A program made the position numbers and the translations under genes. Below the pieces are notes generated by a model. It was not told where the DNA came from, made no database searches, and saw only the letters and a program-made list of their open reading frames with translations. 64,000 bases of DNA from NCBI GenBank assembly GCA_036346255.1, contig CM070618.1, positions 64,518,256 through 64,582,255 of the forward strand, read 5' to 3'. Origin of the DNA: Ampelocalamus luodianensis (lineage: Eukaryota > Streptophyta > Magnoliopsida > Poales > Poaceae). Shown here in pieces: positions 1 through 12,800 of the stretch; the first letter of the stretch is position 1, and each line of letters starts with the position of its first letter.

Positions 1-173
1 TCAATGGCATAAATAACAGCTTGCTATATGTAGGCAGATAATTGTCCCACTAAATAAATTGAACCACCAACACGCATTATCTTTTCCACATCATAGATGC
101 GGGGAAGTGCTGAAGCATGAGCAGAGACGAGGATTAAATAATCCGTAACAAATAAGTTTACTGTCCACAGTAT
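1..173. other. Left edge, TPC1 intron sequence
   Basis: AT-rich sequence with no recognisable exon. By position it should lie in the intron after the last visible TPC1 exon (which ends at 849). The remaining TPC1 exons (second pore region and C-terminal tail) are expected further left, outside the window. Confidence 0.5.
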
Positions 174-780
174 CCGTTAGAACAAAAACTCGGTCAAATG
201 GCCTCCACGTGTACTCCTGGTCGGAGAGAACGAGCCTGGATCATCCTGGTTATCGACCACCCCCAGTCGGAGGGGTCCACAACCAGATATGTTGGCCCAA
301 CCCTCCGACCGGGTAGAATGCCTATCGCAAACGACCACGTGTGGTAGATGGAAAGAAACGTGTGCCACTGTTTCTCTGACATAACCGCACGATTTCGCCT
401 TCTGTCTCTGACAATAACTACTCGACAACTACGCTAGGAGATTTGTCTCGCTGACAACAACCGCTCCACACATGCAGATGGATGGAACCAACGAGGCGTC
501 TCTCTACAGGCGCCAACTGCCACCCCTTCAAGGCTATATAAAGAGTAATACCCCATGACAGAAGGACACAAGATCACATTGCTCAACGGTAGTCTTAGTC
601 GCACACTATTCATCCCGAACATTGTGCACCCCCTTTGTAATCCATACTCAATACAACATAGAAGTAGGATTATTCTCCCCGGAGAAGGCCTGAGTCTATC
701 TAAAAACACCGTCTCCTACGTGATCCCAATAGTTGTGCTCCAGCATTTACTTCATATGATCGGCAGTAATTTGTCAACAA
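174..780 (+). repeat. Probable solo LTR of a gypsy-type element
   Basis: The segment reads like a grass gypsy LTR on the plus strand: a TATA box (ctatataaag, about 533-542), then a leader with a poly-A-signal-like stretch (caatacaacata near 650) and the typical LTR tail of aggattatt followed by a cc-ggag-aaggcctga block. It starts near gttagaac and ends near gtcaaca. I could not find a matching 5-bp target duplication, so both ends are approximate. It lies downstream of the last visible TPC1 exon and so in an intron of that gene. Confidence 0.45.
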
Positions 781-848
781 GCGGAATTGCTTATTTTTCC
801 CTAATAGTTAGTGCATAAAACGTAATATGGGAAGCATAAGTGTATAAC

Positions 849-3800
849 CTGCAAACCAAGGGAGCAGTACATGCAGAGAAAACAGAATACGATCCCAAAA
901 TATGGCATCAAACTAGACATTAGAGTAAAGAATGTCGCAACAAATGCTCTGAAACGGTGAACTTGCAACAAAATTCTTGTTAAGCGTAGCATCCTTCCAA
1001 GGAGAAGATATCGAATCCTGTTGGGCAAACATCAAAGGAAAATAAGTCACATATTTTATATCAAGATTGTTAGATGAAGCAACAAGAAATAGTTCAGAGA
1101 TTTTTTCCAACACCGATATTCCCTCGAAACCTGTTTAAGTGACTAATGGAGTGTTTGGATTGAGGGATCACCCCATCCAAAGATGGATTGGTCCATCATG
1201 GAATTATCCCATAATTTTGGTGGGATAACACCATCCCTCATTTTGTACTAGGCTTATGCTTACGAGTGATGAGGTGGTGATGGATCAATCCATTCCATTC
1301 CTCAAACAAAACAAGTGGGTTAGGATCGGATGGTTAATTCACCATCCCGTCCTTCAAACCAAACACCCCATAAATGTTGAATTGGTAATTCCAACAAGTA
1401 CAGCTCAGGACACCTTTGAAGTACATCCCGATTCATCACCTCATATAGCTTAACATGAAATTTCTGGTTGTAGTTTATTGTATTTACAGCAGAACCGAAC
1501 TACATTATTCCTAAATCACCATCGTATTAAGAAGCTTACTGTAGTTTGTTTAGTTAGGCTGGGCCTAGGCGGCCTAGCCTTCTAAGCCATCTCATAAAGC
1601 ATGGGGCTTAGGGCTGGGGTTTTACCTTATTACCAGTTCTACTCATATAACACATGGAGGTTATTCATTTAGTTTCCAGAAATAAAATAAAGAGAGCACG
1701 ATGCATACTAAAAAAAGATTGATCTATATTTATGATGACCTGACTACATTTTGGAAAGTAATGCATCCAAAACAGTGAAATTACCATTCTCCATTTGAAA
1801 GAAAAGAAAGCTTTGACGGGAAGGCAAATGTTAGAGTCTCTCCAATAACTACAAGGAAATAAGATGTTAGACAATACATTCATTTTGAAAAGAAGATACA
1901 ATGCAAAAAAAATACTAGTTTCTTTTCAACAGGTTCTCTTACAGATATGAAATCAGGTAGTCCAATCATACAATGGTAGTTAACTTATTTTCAGTGAGAA
2001 ATGCATGGAGGAAGAATATGACTCCAGGATAGACAAAAGATTAAATTTGACAAGCATCATGCATGTGACATGATCATATTTCTTTGGAAAGGAAACATGG
2101 CCTCGAAAGTTGATTATCACGTGATCCTGATCAGAGACAAATCAATTATACTCCAGTTGTGAAAATGAAACTTTCCTTTTGAACTAAAATATCCATCGGT
2201 GCATATAGATTTTTCTTAATAATGCAAGATGAAAAGATCAATGGAAGAAGACAAGTAAAACTTTCCTTGTAGAGGTGTGATTAAACTAATCTAAAAAAGG
2301 AAGTGTGATTACACTTACATATAGTCCAAGTAATCACAAAATCAAACTTGTTTTGACCTTCCATCCAATAAGTGCCAAATCCTAATGAAAATATTTTGAG
2401 TGCCATCTCTACAACATAAATCCATCCTGCGATATATTATTTTAATTAACATTCATGAAAAAAAGGGGAAGGGCAGAAGGCAACATATGATTATATAAAT
2501 TCTCCAGGAATCATGTTTTCCAGGATGTAAAGGCACCAAGAAAAACATTCAACTGCCTGGTTAGGCGCCAACAGGCAAGACAAGAGGGGGAAAAGATGAA
2601 AGAAGTGTAGAAAATGCAGTTTATGGTGACAACAATAGTCCATGTGTCCATGTTATTCACTAAGCAAAACCATCTATGAGTTTGGAAATAGTAAATCAAG
2701 TACTTACATCTTTATGATTTTATCCATATAATCTTAAGCAACTATAAAATGTATGTACTATTGAGTTTCATGCACCAACCAGTTCATTTAAAAGCTTAAG
2801 TTGTTGAGAAAAGGTGGGCAATATACTTCAATAGAAAATATACATTGCTCATGTTTTGCTTTTTTTATTCCTTACTACCATTACAATCAAATGTGATTCC
2901 ATATGAATTCCACAGTATTATAACAGCCTAAAAAAGAAGCAACACGGTAAGATCCTTTCGACAAAATTAAGAACAAAGGACTAGTCTGGTAGCATATCAA
3001 GGCGGCAAATTCTGATTTTTTTGCAAATACAAAGATGCTTACAAATGACATCCTACGTCAGAAACTACCACTAAAAGGAAAAAATAATTGAGATGGCTTT
3101 GAAAGCCAACAATATGACAATAATTATTCAAGGTGATCAAGGATTAACTTAAGTTAGGAATCAAGATAATATATCAAGTATAATTCATCAGAGATAATTA
3201 ATATACTGCTTATATAATATTGTTGATACAAAGTTCATCACAACATGCTTACCGAAGAAAAACTCAACTTCTTGCCACCCTTTCTGTGAGGAGCTGTTTT
3301 CTATATCTAGCTGCAAAGATCACATTCAAGAGATTACACGTGGTTTTTCAGGGACAATTTGCGAGTTTAACCATTTCAATTTTTAGTTGTAAAAGGAAGG
3401 CAGTTGCCTCATCTACAAATATTCTGTTTCAATAGAAATTAGATTAAAGAATTGTATACACAAGTCTAACATAGTAGGTTGCTCACTTTGCCATGTATTT
3501 CAGTAAATTTTCTCAAAGGAAAAATATATGGTTGGGGATCCTTAGAAAATGTTGCGACTTGCAAGAAGTGAAATTCTTACAGAATTGTAAAACTCTACCC
3601 AAAATATATGTTAGGGAGTACATATAACATAAGTACAAAAGTTAAACACATAATATTCCATCCATTTTCGTTTTATGAGCATACTCATATAAGCGAGTTC
3701 CTATATGATGATCCAAAAACCAATACGCTAGGCTACTCTTTGTTGGAATGAGCCCTTGATTCTATTCCAATAGGCCAAAAGCCAAAATATACAAGTTACA

Positions 3801-6800
3801 GATGTAGGTAAATATACAAAGAGCACCCTATACAAGCTACATATCTAACACCCCCTCAAACTAATGGTGGATCAGCAACACTGAGTTTGGAGAGTTCAAA
3901 GCTGTGTTGAGCTCGAGTCTGTGCCTTGGTGAAGAAATTGATTAACTAAAGCTCCAAAGGCACATGCTGAAGAGCAATAACTTGGTCATGTACCTGCGAT
4001 CTCATGTACAAAGCATCTACACCAATGTGCTTGGTGAGCTCATACTTCATTGGATCTCGAGCAATGCTGATCGCACCAGTATTGTCTGATAATAGAGGAG
4101 TCGGTGCAGAAGCGGAAACACAAAAATCCTCAAGTAGCCACCGAAGCCAAGTGATCTTAGCTATCAACACCGCCATGGCTCGCAACTCAGCCTCAACACT
4201 TGAACGGGAGACGACAGATTGCTTCTTGGTCTTCCAAGCAATCAGAGAGGAACCAATGAAAACACAATAGGCAGAAAGAGAACGGCGATCAGAAGGATCG
4301 CTAGCCCAGGTCGCATCAGAGTACGCCTGAAGCTGCAAAAAGCTAGAGTGAGGAAAGAAAAGACGACGACTGATGGTTCCGCGAAGATATCGCAGAATAC
4401 GAAGATGACTGTAGTGGAGCTAAGCGGGAGCAGAAACGAACTGACTCATAATGTGAACTGGATGAGAAATATCAGGTCGAGTGATCCCAAGGTAGACGAG
4501 GCTCCCAACAAGATGGTGGTAGCGAGTGGGATCCTCAAGAGGCTCCCCGTCAGTGGACCAAAGATGGACACTACGCTCCATAGGAGTGCCCACCATGCAT
4601 TGATCATTGAGACAAGCGCGAGCAAGGATATCCTGAATGTACTTCTCCTGGGAGAGGTAGTAGCCCTTAGGCGTATAAGTGACTTCAATCCCAAGGAAGT
4701 AACGAATAGGACCAAAATCAGACATTAAGAATTGCTCAATGAGACGCTCCATGTACAGAGAGTCATCCCCAGTAATGATCATATCATCCACAGAGAGAAA
4801 GAGAGTCCGACCTCGAGGAGAGGTGTGAACAAAGAGGGCAAGGTCATAACCACTGGCGAAGAAGCCGGCAGCAATGACAACAGAGGAGAAGCGGTCAAAC
4901 CAGGCATAAGGGGCTTGCTTGAGCCTACAAAGAGAGCGACGAAGGCAACAAACCATACCATCAAAGACATAATACCCAGGGGCGGCTACATGTATACCTC
5001 CTCACACAGCTCACCATTGAGAAAGACATTCTTGATGTCCAGTTAAGAGATGAACCATTGTCGAACAAAGGCCACAGCAAGGAGGGTGCGAACAGTGGTC
5101 ATATGGGCGACGAGCGAGGTCTCATCATAATCATGACCATGCTCCTGCAGAAAACCACACGCTACAAGACAAGCAATATAGTGCTCAAGAGAACCATCCG
5201 AGCAGGTCTTGATCTTGTGCACCCACTTGCGCATAATAAGAGTGACATGTGCAAGTAAGGGCACAAGATCCCAAGTGCTAATACGCTCCAAATAAGCAAT
5301 CTCCTCAGAAATCACGAGCTGCCACTCAGAGTAAGCAGCAGCCTCACGGTAAATCGTAGACTCAAAAAGAGCAGCTATTGCGAAACCGTAGCACTCAGGA
5401 GGCCTGACAATGCGACGATCACGAAGATCGTATCTAGGAGGTGGAGCAAGACCCAGCAACGACGGAGAAGAGCTGGGAACAGGGCCCGGCAAAGACAGAT
5501 GCTCAACTGGAGAAGGAGTAGACCCAGGACGGCAAGAGTAGTGCAAGGGAAAGGGTGGAATCTCAACAAAAGAGCTGGAAGGAACCTCCAACAGAGAGGG
5601 ACAGGTGAAGCAGGAGGAGGGAAGCGAAGAAGATGGGAGGCAGAAGCGAAACAAAAATGGAAAGCTATCGGTCAGGAAAAGTTAGAAAGGAAATTGACTC
5701 AACAAGAGAATCTGAGCTCACATTTGGGGTACGAGGGTACTAAGGTCAGGACTCATCGAAGGTGACGTCCCAAGAGATCCTCACCCGGCGAGCAACAGGG
5801 TCGTAGCAGCGATAACCCTAATGCTCAAGACTATAGTCAAGAAAAACACACTTAACTGACTCAGCAGATAGCTTTGTGCGCTCACGAGGTGGAAGAACGA
5901 AGCAGACACAGCCGAAACAACGAAGGTGACTTTACTCTGGAGCCCGGCCGTAGAGACGCTCGACAAGAGTAGAGACCTAAAGAACAATGAAAGACTGCAT
6001 GTTGATGAGGTAAGCAGCAGTGGAGACAGCCTCAACCCAAAAGTGAGGTGGAACAGAAGAGGCAAGCATGAGAGCCTGAGCTGTCTCAAGCAAGTGACGA
6101 TGCTTACGCTCAGAGACACCGTTCTGAGCATGAGCACCAGGGCAAAAATACTGGGGAAGAGTACCCTGCTTAGTGAGAAAGCGACACAAAGCAGCAGATA
6201 GGTATTCCCCAACAGAGTTAGCACAAAACATACGAAATGGCCGAATCAAACTGAGTACGAACCATGGTGCCAAACATCCGGTAAATAGAGAGAATCTGAC
6301 TGCGAGAGGACATGAAGTAGATCAAAGTATGAGAAGACTTATCATCAATAAAGATCACATAGTATCGATGACTCCCTTTTCAAACGAAGGGAGCCGAACC
6401 CCAAACATCAAAGTGAATAAGATCAAAAGGACGAGTAGAAACAGAGTCACTAGAGGGATAGGGAAGCTACAATGCTTGTCAAGCTTGCAACCCATACAAG
6501 GTAAAAAGATGTCACCAGAAACAGACCCAAGAAGACCATGACCTACTAGAGACGACAGACGTGACCAACAGGGATGAACCAAACGATAGTGCCAGTGAGC
6601 AAAGAAAGTGGTAGAGGATGCAGCAAAAACAGAGATAGGGGTAGTGGCTGACTGGCCAGTGGATATAGCGGAAGGAATGTGCAGCCAGTCGAGCTCCCAA
6701 AGACGCTGCAAATCACAGCGTCGAGGGCCACCCCGTACAGTGGACTTGGACACAACAAGAGTAGGACTCAAGAATAACATGACAATAGTGATCAGTGATC

Positions 6801-9800
6801 TGACCGGCCGACATAAACTGCATAATAAGCTTGGGAACATAAGAGCCTACAAGAACATGAAATGAAGAAGTGGAAATGGTGCCTCAGCCTGCAACAGGAA
6901 GAGATGTATCATCTGTAATCTAAACAGTTGAAGAAAGAGCTGTGAGACTCACAGAAGTGAGGTAAGTAGAATCTAGTGTGATGTGAAAAAAAGCACCAGA
7001 GTCCAAGATCCACGAAGACAAGATACCGGATGAGGGGGGTGACGAAGGCAAGGAGGACTGCTGAGAAGCAATAGCCAGACAAGTAGAGCCCGAGGAGTAT
7101 GAGGAGAGGAGCTCAGGGTAGGGGTGGCGGCCCAAGGCCTGAGACAAAGGCGGCGAAGGCCGGGGAGGGGAAAGGCTAGGGCGCGTCAGCGAGCGCCAAC
7201 TCCACTTCCCGCCCGTCAGGTTCCTCGCTGCTGTGGAGGTCGGAGTCGCCTGGGCACGTAGCCGTTAGGAGCGCGGAGAGGAGCTAATGGCGCTCGAGCC
7301 GCTCGACGTGGGCCCGCGGCGTAGTGGCCTCCGCCTCGGCGAGCCGCGAACGAAGGGAGGCGGTCTCGTCGCTGGTGGCCGCAATGTGCGTGAGGAGGCG
7401 TCGCTCGGCCTCCGTCCAGGAGGCGTGGTGGCTGGCGAAGATCACTCGGGGCGGCGGAGGGATGGCGGCGGTATGGAGGTGGCGTCGACCGAGGCAGAGG
7501 GCCGGAGATGAGCTCGGGCGGAGCAGCCGAGGCAAGCTCGGGGAGCCGGATCCGAAGCGGTGGCGGCGTCGGCTGGAGGCAGCCCAAGGCGGCGGTGGGA
7601 TCCAGGAACCGAGGCGAGCTACTAGGCGGCGGGGCGGGCGGTGGCGGCGCTCGGGGCCGGAGCAGAGGCGAGCTCGGGCGGAGCAGGCGAGACGAGCTGG
7701 GATGGTGGGCGACCTGTCCCTCCTCACCGTCGCCTCCGCCTCCCCCGTCATCCTCGCGCCCTCCAAGGAGCTCCATGGCGTGCTGCCGTTCCAGGGGAAG
7801 ATGCAGGATGCCGCCAAAGGCGCGTCGATCCAGCTCTGCACAGCAGCACCTCGAGGGCGCTTTCCAGGGGCAGCCCGTGCAGATGATGGTGCCCGGAGTC
7901 AGCGGCTGCCCGGGGCGGCGGCAGCCCGGATCGGAAGCAGAGGGTGGCAAGAGCCGAGGCGGCGGCAGAATCCGGGGCATGGAGCAGGGGCTTCGGTGCG
8001 ATCGAGGCGGCGGCGCTCGGAGCTCAGAGCAGGGGCGCCGAGGAGCTCTGAAGAAGAGGGAGGTGGGAGCCGAGGAGCTCAGGGCCGGCGTCGGGAAGCG
8101 CGGATCCGAGGCAGGGACGGCGGGATCCGGGGCCGGCGTCGGGAGCGCAGATCCGGGAGGAGCAGCGGCGGCGCGGATCCAAGGCAGGTTGGCGGCTCGG
8201 GGCGACGGACAGGGCTGCGGCCAGAGCTCGGTGGCCGGCGGCGGCAGCAGGGGCTTCTGCGGCGGATCCGGGTCAGGGGCGGCGTCGGCGCTAGCAGCGA
8301 AGGTTTTGGGAATCGAGAGAGCGCGCGCGTCATCGTTCTAATGCCACGTTGGAACAACGAACACTTGATTCTATTCCAATAGGCAAAGGCCAAAGGCAAA
8401 ATATACCGGTTACAGGTCTGACATCTAACACTCTTCGAGCCAGATCACCGCTTAGCAAACATGCACAAGAGAGGGGACCGTAAGAATTTTTTAAAAAAAT
8501 AGCTAATTTAACTTTTGCTTCTAACATTACTTTGTCCTATGCATAGGACTCCCACTAGTTATAAAATTTCCTCTTAACTAATCAACCTAAAAACCCTATA
8601 ATTATTAAAACTCATCTCAACTCTAAACCAATACAACTATTAACAAATCAAAGGTTCTTGCCTGTAAGTTCCTCATTTCAAACAAAAGATGTTGATTTTC
8701 CTACAATTTGGGCACTATAGTTAATGAATCAATGCTGAGAACTTTTCTCTTCCAGCCAGGAAAAAAAATTCCGGCCGATTAAAACCGATCTTACCGATGG
8801 CGACCGGATGAACAGTAACCAATCGAAGAATTTCAATTATAAAATTTAAATTTTTAGCTGTATAACACACTTTCTAGGTTAGTTTAGGTCTATTTTATAC
8901 TAGATTACGCATTGTATGAGCTAAATATACTTGAATTATTGTTTTTGGCCGGTTTGCACTTCATATGAGCTAAATATGTTAGATTACGTATTTTGTGAGC
9001 TAAATATACTAGATTACGTATTATATGAGCTAAATATATACTTCATTAAATACTTTCTAATTCAAAATTCCAGCAGATTTTTCCAGTTTTTTAAACCAGT
9101 TTTCGGCGGTAACCAGTCTGGTTACTGGTTTTCAAATACCCCAATTCAAAATTCAGTTTCTGAAAAATGAACGGTTTTTTTTCTGGGATTCTCCGGTAAC
9201 AGTTTTTGGATCCTTGCTTCCAGCTAACGTGAAGCATTGGTTTTTCTCTTACTCCGTTAAAAAAGCACTGATGTTTTACAAAACATTGGTACATAGATTC
9301 TAAGAATCCAAAACAATTGACCTATCAGAAGCATGCAGGTTATGGATCATATCATATTTATTGGTCAAATCATCACTCTACACCCACCAAGTATAGTATT
9401 TATAAAACACAACTGTTTATTCGAAATTGAGTAAAATGTAAAACATGAACTAAAAGAAATAATGCTGACATACCGTTGTTTCAATAATGACGGCAACTAG
9501 GTTCATCAGAAGAACAAAAACAACAATGTACTCAAACGGGCGGCTCTGCACGAAAGATTTCAACCTTTCACATAGTGGTGAATGGTAAAAGGATGGATAT
9601 TTTTCCAGATACGAAGGCTGCAAACATGTATACAACATTAAGTCAAAACAAGTCAGAATGTTGGTTGCAAACAACACGAGATCAACATAATTACATAAAA
9701 CTTTTTCAACATTGAACATTGGTACATTTGCAAGTGTTGAGATTAGCCACGAGAAAATGATAAAGGCATATTGTCACAAAAAAATTTTCCTAATATTATT

Positions 9801-12800
9801 GTTTTAAAACTTTTTCTAAAACATAGCAATAAAAATTAATAGCCAAAGTTGTACATTGGAGATGACGCCAAATCAAAAAACGACAAGTATTTTAGACTGG
9901 ATGGAGTATAATTTTCATGATGCCGAAAAAGTAAAATTATGAACATCAAAAGAAGTATAACATACTGGTGGTTCTTTCTGGAATTTTATTGCAATAGCAT
10001 TGCACAGGTCAGCAAATTCTTCAGAGGTAACCTGGACAAGGATAAATAAGTAAGAAGCAGCTATACTGACAAGTAATATAACCAATGCTTATATAAGTTA
10101 ATTTCTAAATTAATAACTCACTGAGGTGCAGTGTATGTATGTTCAAAAAATGCTAGAAGTGATACATGAGAAGCGGTGCATCACTAGCAGCATTTTGAGT
10201 GTTTTCATTGTTTTATAATGATTTCATTATCATTCTTTGTACTTTTTACAAAGTTTTTCTTCTCGAAAGGGTGCAAATCCTTGCAAATATTGTCCAGACA
10301 TTTGAAAAAATTCAGGGAAACCAACAGAAACTTAAAAATTTGGATTCCAAAACTAATTTCTGCACCAACTCTTAAACATGAACGTGCAACAAGGAAAGTT
10401 GTATTGGCATTTGTACCACCGGCTGCAGCAGGCAACAGTATGACTAAGGCCTACTTTTGTTCAACACAGTGCCAAATAAAACTACGTACTTGCAGACTTC
10501 ACAAAACCACAAAATACCTACTGAAGATAAGAAGAGCACATACCTTGAAATCACCACTCCGATCAAGCTCAGCAAAAATTAATTCAAAATCTTCCCTTGA
10601 GGTTTTGGGTAAGGACCTACAAAAGGTCATACCATTATATGATAGCCATAAGCCCATAACTAATCCAGGAGCTAGCATGACTATCATGATTTCTTAATAC
10701 ACAGATGACAGATTGCATCTTTAACTTGTGGAATCCCCACATCGTTTTGACCAAAAAAAACTTGTGGGATCCTTACTGTTATAGTGTTATGACATATCGA
10801 AAAGGATAAGTAAACTAACTCAAAATTATTATAGTTTCAGGTGCAAAAAAATTATCATTATGTCCCTCAGTAGCAATACAAAAAGTGCACAGCACAATAT
10901 GTTGCATTTGTTATAGCAATGTTCTAGCTGCCAAATGGGGGTTTTCCTACACAAACAGCTCTGAGGTAACTTATGAATGTCAAAATAATGAATCAAAAGT
11001 TAAATTTTGTAAGCTGAGATAACATTGAGATTGTCATAGCAGAAAATAGGCAGACAATTAGATTTGTGGGCCATTCGAGACAGAAAATATAAGATTCCCG
11101 ATCCTAGTGGGAAAAGGGAACAGATATCCAATATGATTCTTGGGAGGAAGAGTGTCTCGGAGAGCTTACTCGGGAACTAATTGCAATGTCATAAAGGCGG
11201 CTGTAGGTCCTATTTAAAGGGAATGAGCTGACCAGTTGCATTGGGTTACCTTTGTCAGTGTATTGTTGGATGCTAACTAGGGCCACTGAGCAAGGCTAAG
11301 GTGGGAATTTCCTCAATGGATCGCTTTCACATCTGACGTCAGGCTTGTATTGTTATGGAGGAAGGTACCAGGGGTGTAGCACACGCATGAACACTACTGC
11401 GGGTACTGTAGCACACGTCAACAGTACCCACAGGTACTGTAGCACCTTTATTTCCATATATACCGGTTGGTTTCCTAGAATAAAGAATAGTTAGTTAGGC
11501 AGGTTATTTTAGAATTTCTTATCTACCAAGTTATTATTAGGGATATTATCTTATCTATTATGAAAGTTATTTTTAATAGTTGGAAAGATTAGATTGGATT
11601 GATATGTTTCCTTATAGATTATTTCTTAGGCGTCAAGTCGAACTGTCCCTATAAAAGGGACAGCATGTATCCATTATCAATCAAGTAATGAAAAATCAAG
11701 AGTTCAACTAAGCCTCAAAACCTCGCTACCTCGACAGGGAAGAGCCCTGCCGGCGGTTAGATGAGGGCGAGTGCCCTACACTCGGTCCTCGGACCCGTAT
11801 CCAACCAACGACCACAACATTTGGTATCAGAGCCATCACAACATTTGGTATCAGAGTCAATCGTTGTCCCTTCCACCATGTCGGGCAGCGAGGGTTTCGA
11901 CTCCATGACAATCAGCGACATGCTGGGTCGTATGATTGAGATGTTTGAAAAGATGCTTGGTGTTCCAGAAGATAGAAGCCATGCCAGGAGCAAGGAGTGT
12001 TCCACCAATCCGCTGGCCTTGACGGCAACCCCACCGGCTGTGACCTTGGCCAAGATGGAGGAGCAGAAGGAGGTGATGCCTGTCATCACCAACACAGTTG
12101 CGCCGCCACTTCCATCACCTCCAGAACTAGTACCGCCAATAATGTCATTCCGACCGTCATCACCAACACCTCAACAGGCAACGCTGCCCTTGGCTGCACC
12201 CTTGGTGCGTTCGTCGAGGAGGGTTGCCGCTGTCCAGCAGTGGTACTTTCCGCGCAATCAACCGTCACCGTGTCGTAGGCGATGCGGAGCACAAAGGCTG
12301 AGGGGTCAACGCCACCGTCGCGTCCTCCCCGCCATCATCACGCTCCGTGGCAGTACGGGCGTTACTGCTTCCCCATGTCGATTGCCCATATCACTAGCAT
12401 CTTCCTCGATGCTACATCATGCTAAGTCGTTTCTTTCTTGGGCGCCATATGTCGGAGTGTCGCTGATCTGCTCTCAAGCAAACCGACGCTGGTACCGGAT
12501 ACTCTTGTCAACATGGGGCCACCAAAGACTTCGACCGTGGCCACCACCGCAGCTCAAGGACGAGCTGCCTCGCCGCGAGCGATGTAATGTTATGGAGGAA
12601 GGCACGAGGGGGTGTAGCACGCGTCAACAGTACCCGCTGGTACTGTAGCACCTTTATTTCCATATATGCTGGTTGGTTACCTAGAATAAAGAATAGTTAG
12701 TTAGGCAGGTTATTTTAGGATTCCTTATCTACCAAGTTATTATTAGGGATATTATCTTATCTATTAGGAAAGTTATTCTTAATAGTTGGAAAGATTAGAT

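Larger units (their letters stand above)
3741..8430 (-). mobile_element. Ty1/Copia retrotransposon with very short LTRs
   Basis: A complete but decayed Copia element inside TPC1 intron 13, in the same orientation as TPC1. The ends are two related LTRs (3741-3850 and 8347-8430) and the 5-bp target duplication ctctt is present at 3736-3740 and 8431-8435. A polypurine tract (tttgagggggtg on the minus strand) abuts the left LTR. A degenerate primer-binding site (tggcattagaac, compare the initiator-Met site tggtatcagagc) abuts the right one. Between them lie protease, integrase, RT and RNase H in Copia order, broken by frameshifts, and a 1.2-kb GC-rich block where gag should be. Confidence 0.92.

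Noticed and set aside
174..780. Full-length gypsy element
   Set aside because: No pol sequence and no second LTR within the window; only an LTR-like unit is visible.
7284..8382. Long open frames on both strands (up to 352 codons)
   Set aside because: Stops are rare at this GC content; frames overlap on both strands, residues are low-complexity Arg/Gly/Pro, and no domain is seen.
11820..11860. tRNA-like sequence
   Set aside because: It is the retrotransposon primer-binding site complementary to the 3' end of initiator-Met tRNA, not a tRNA gene.
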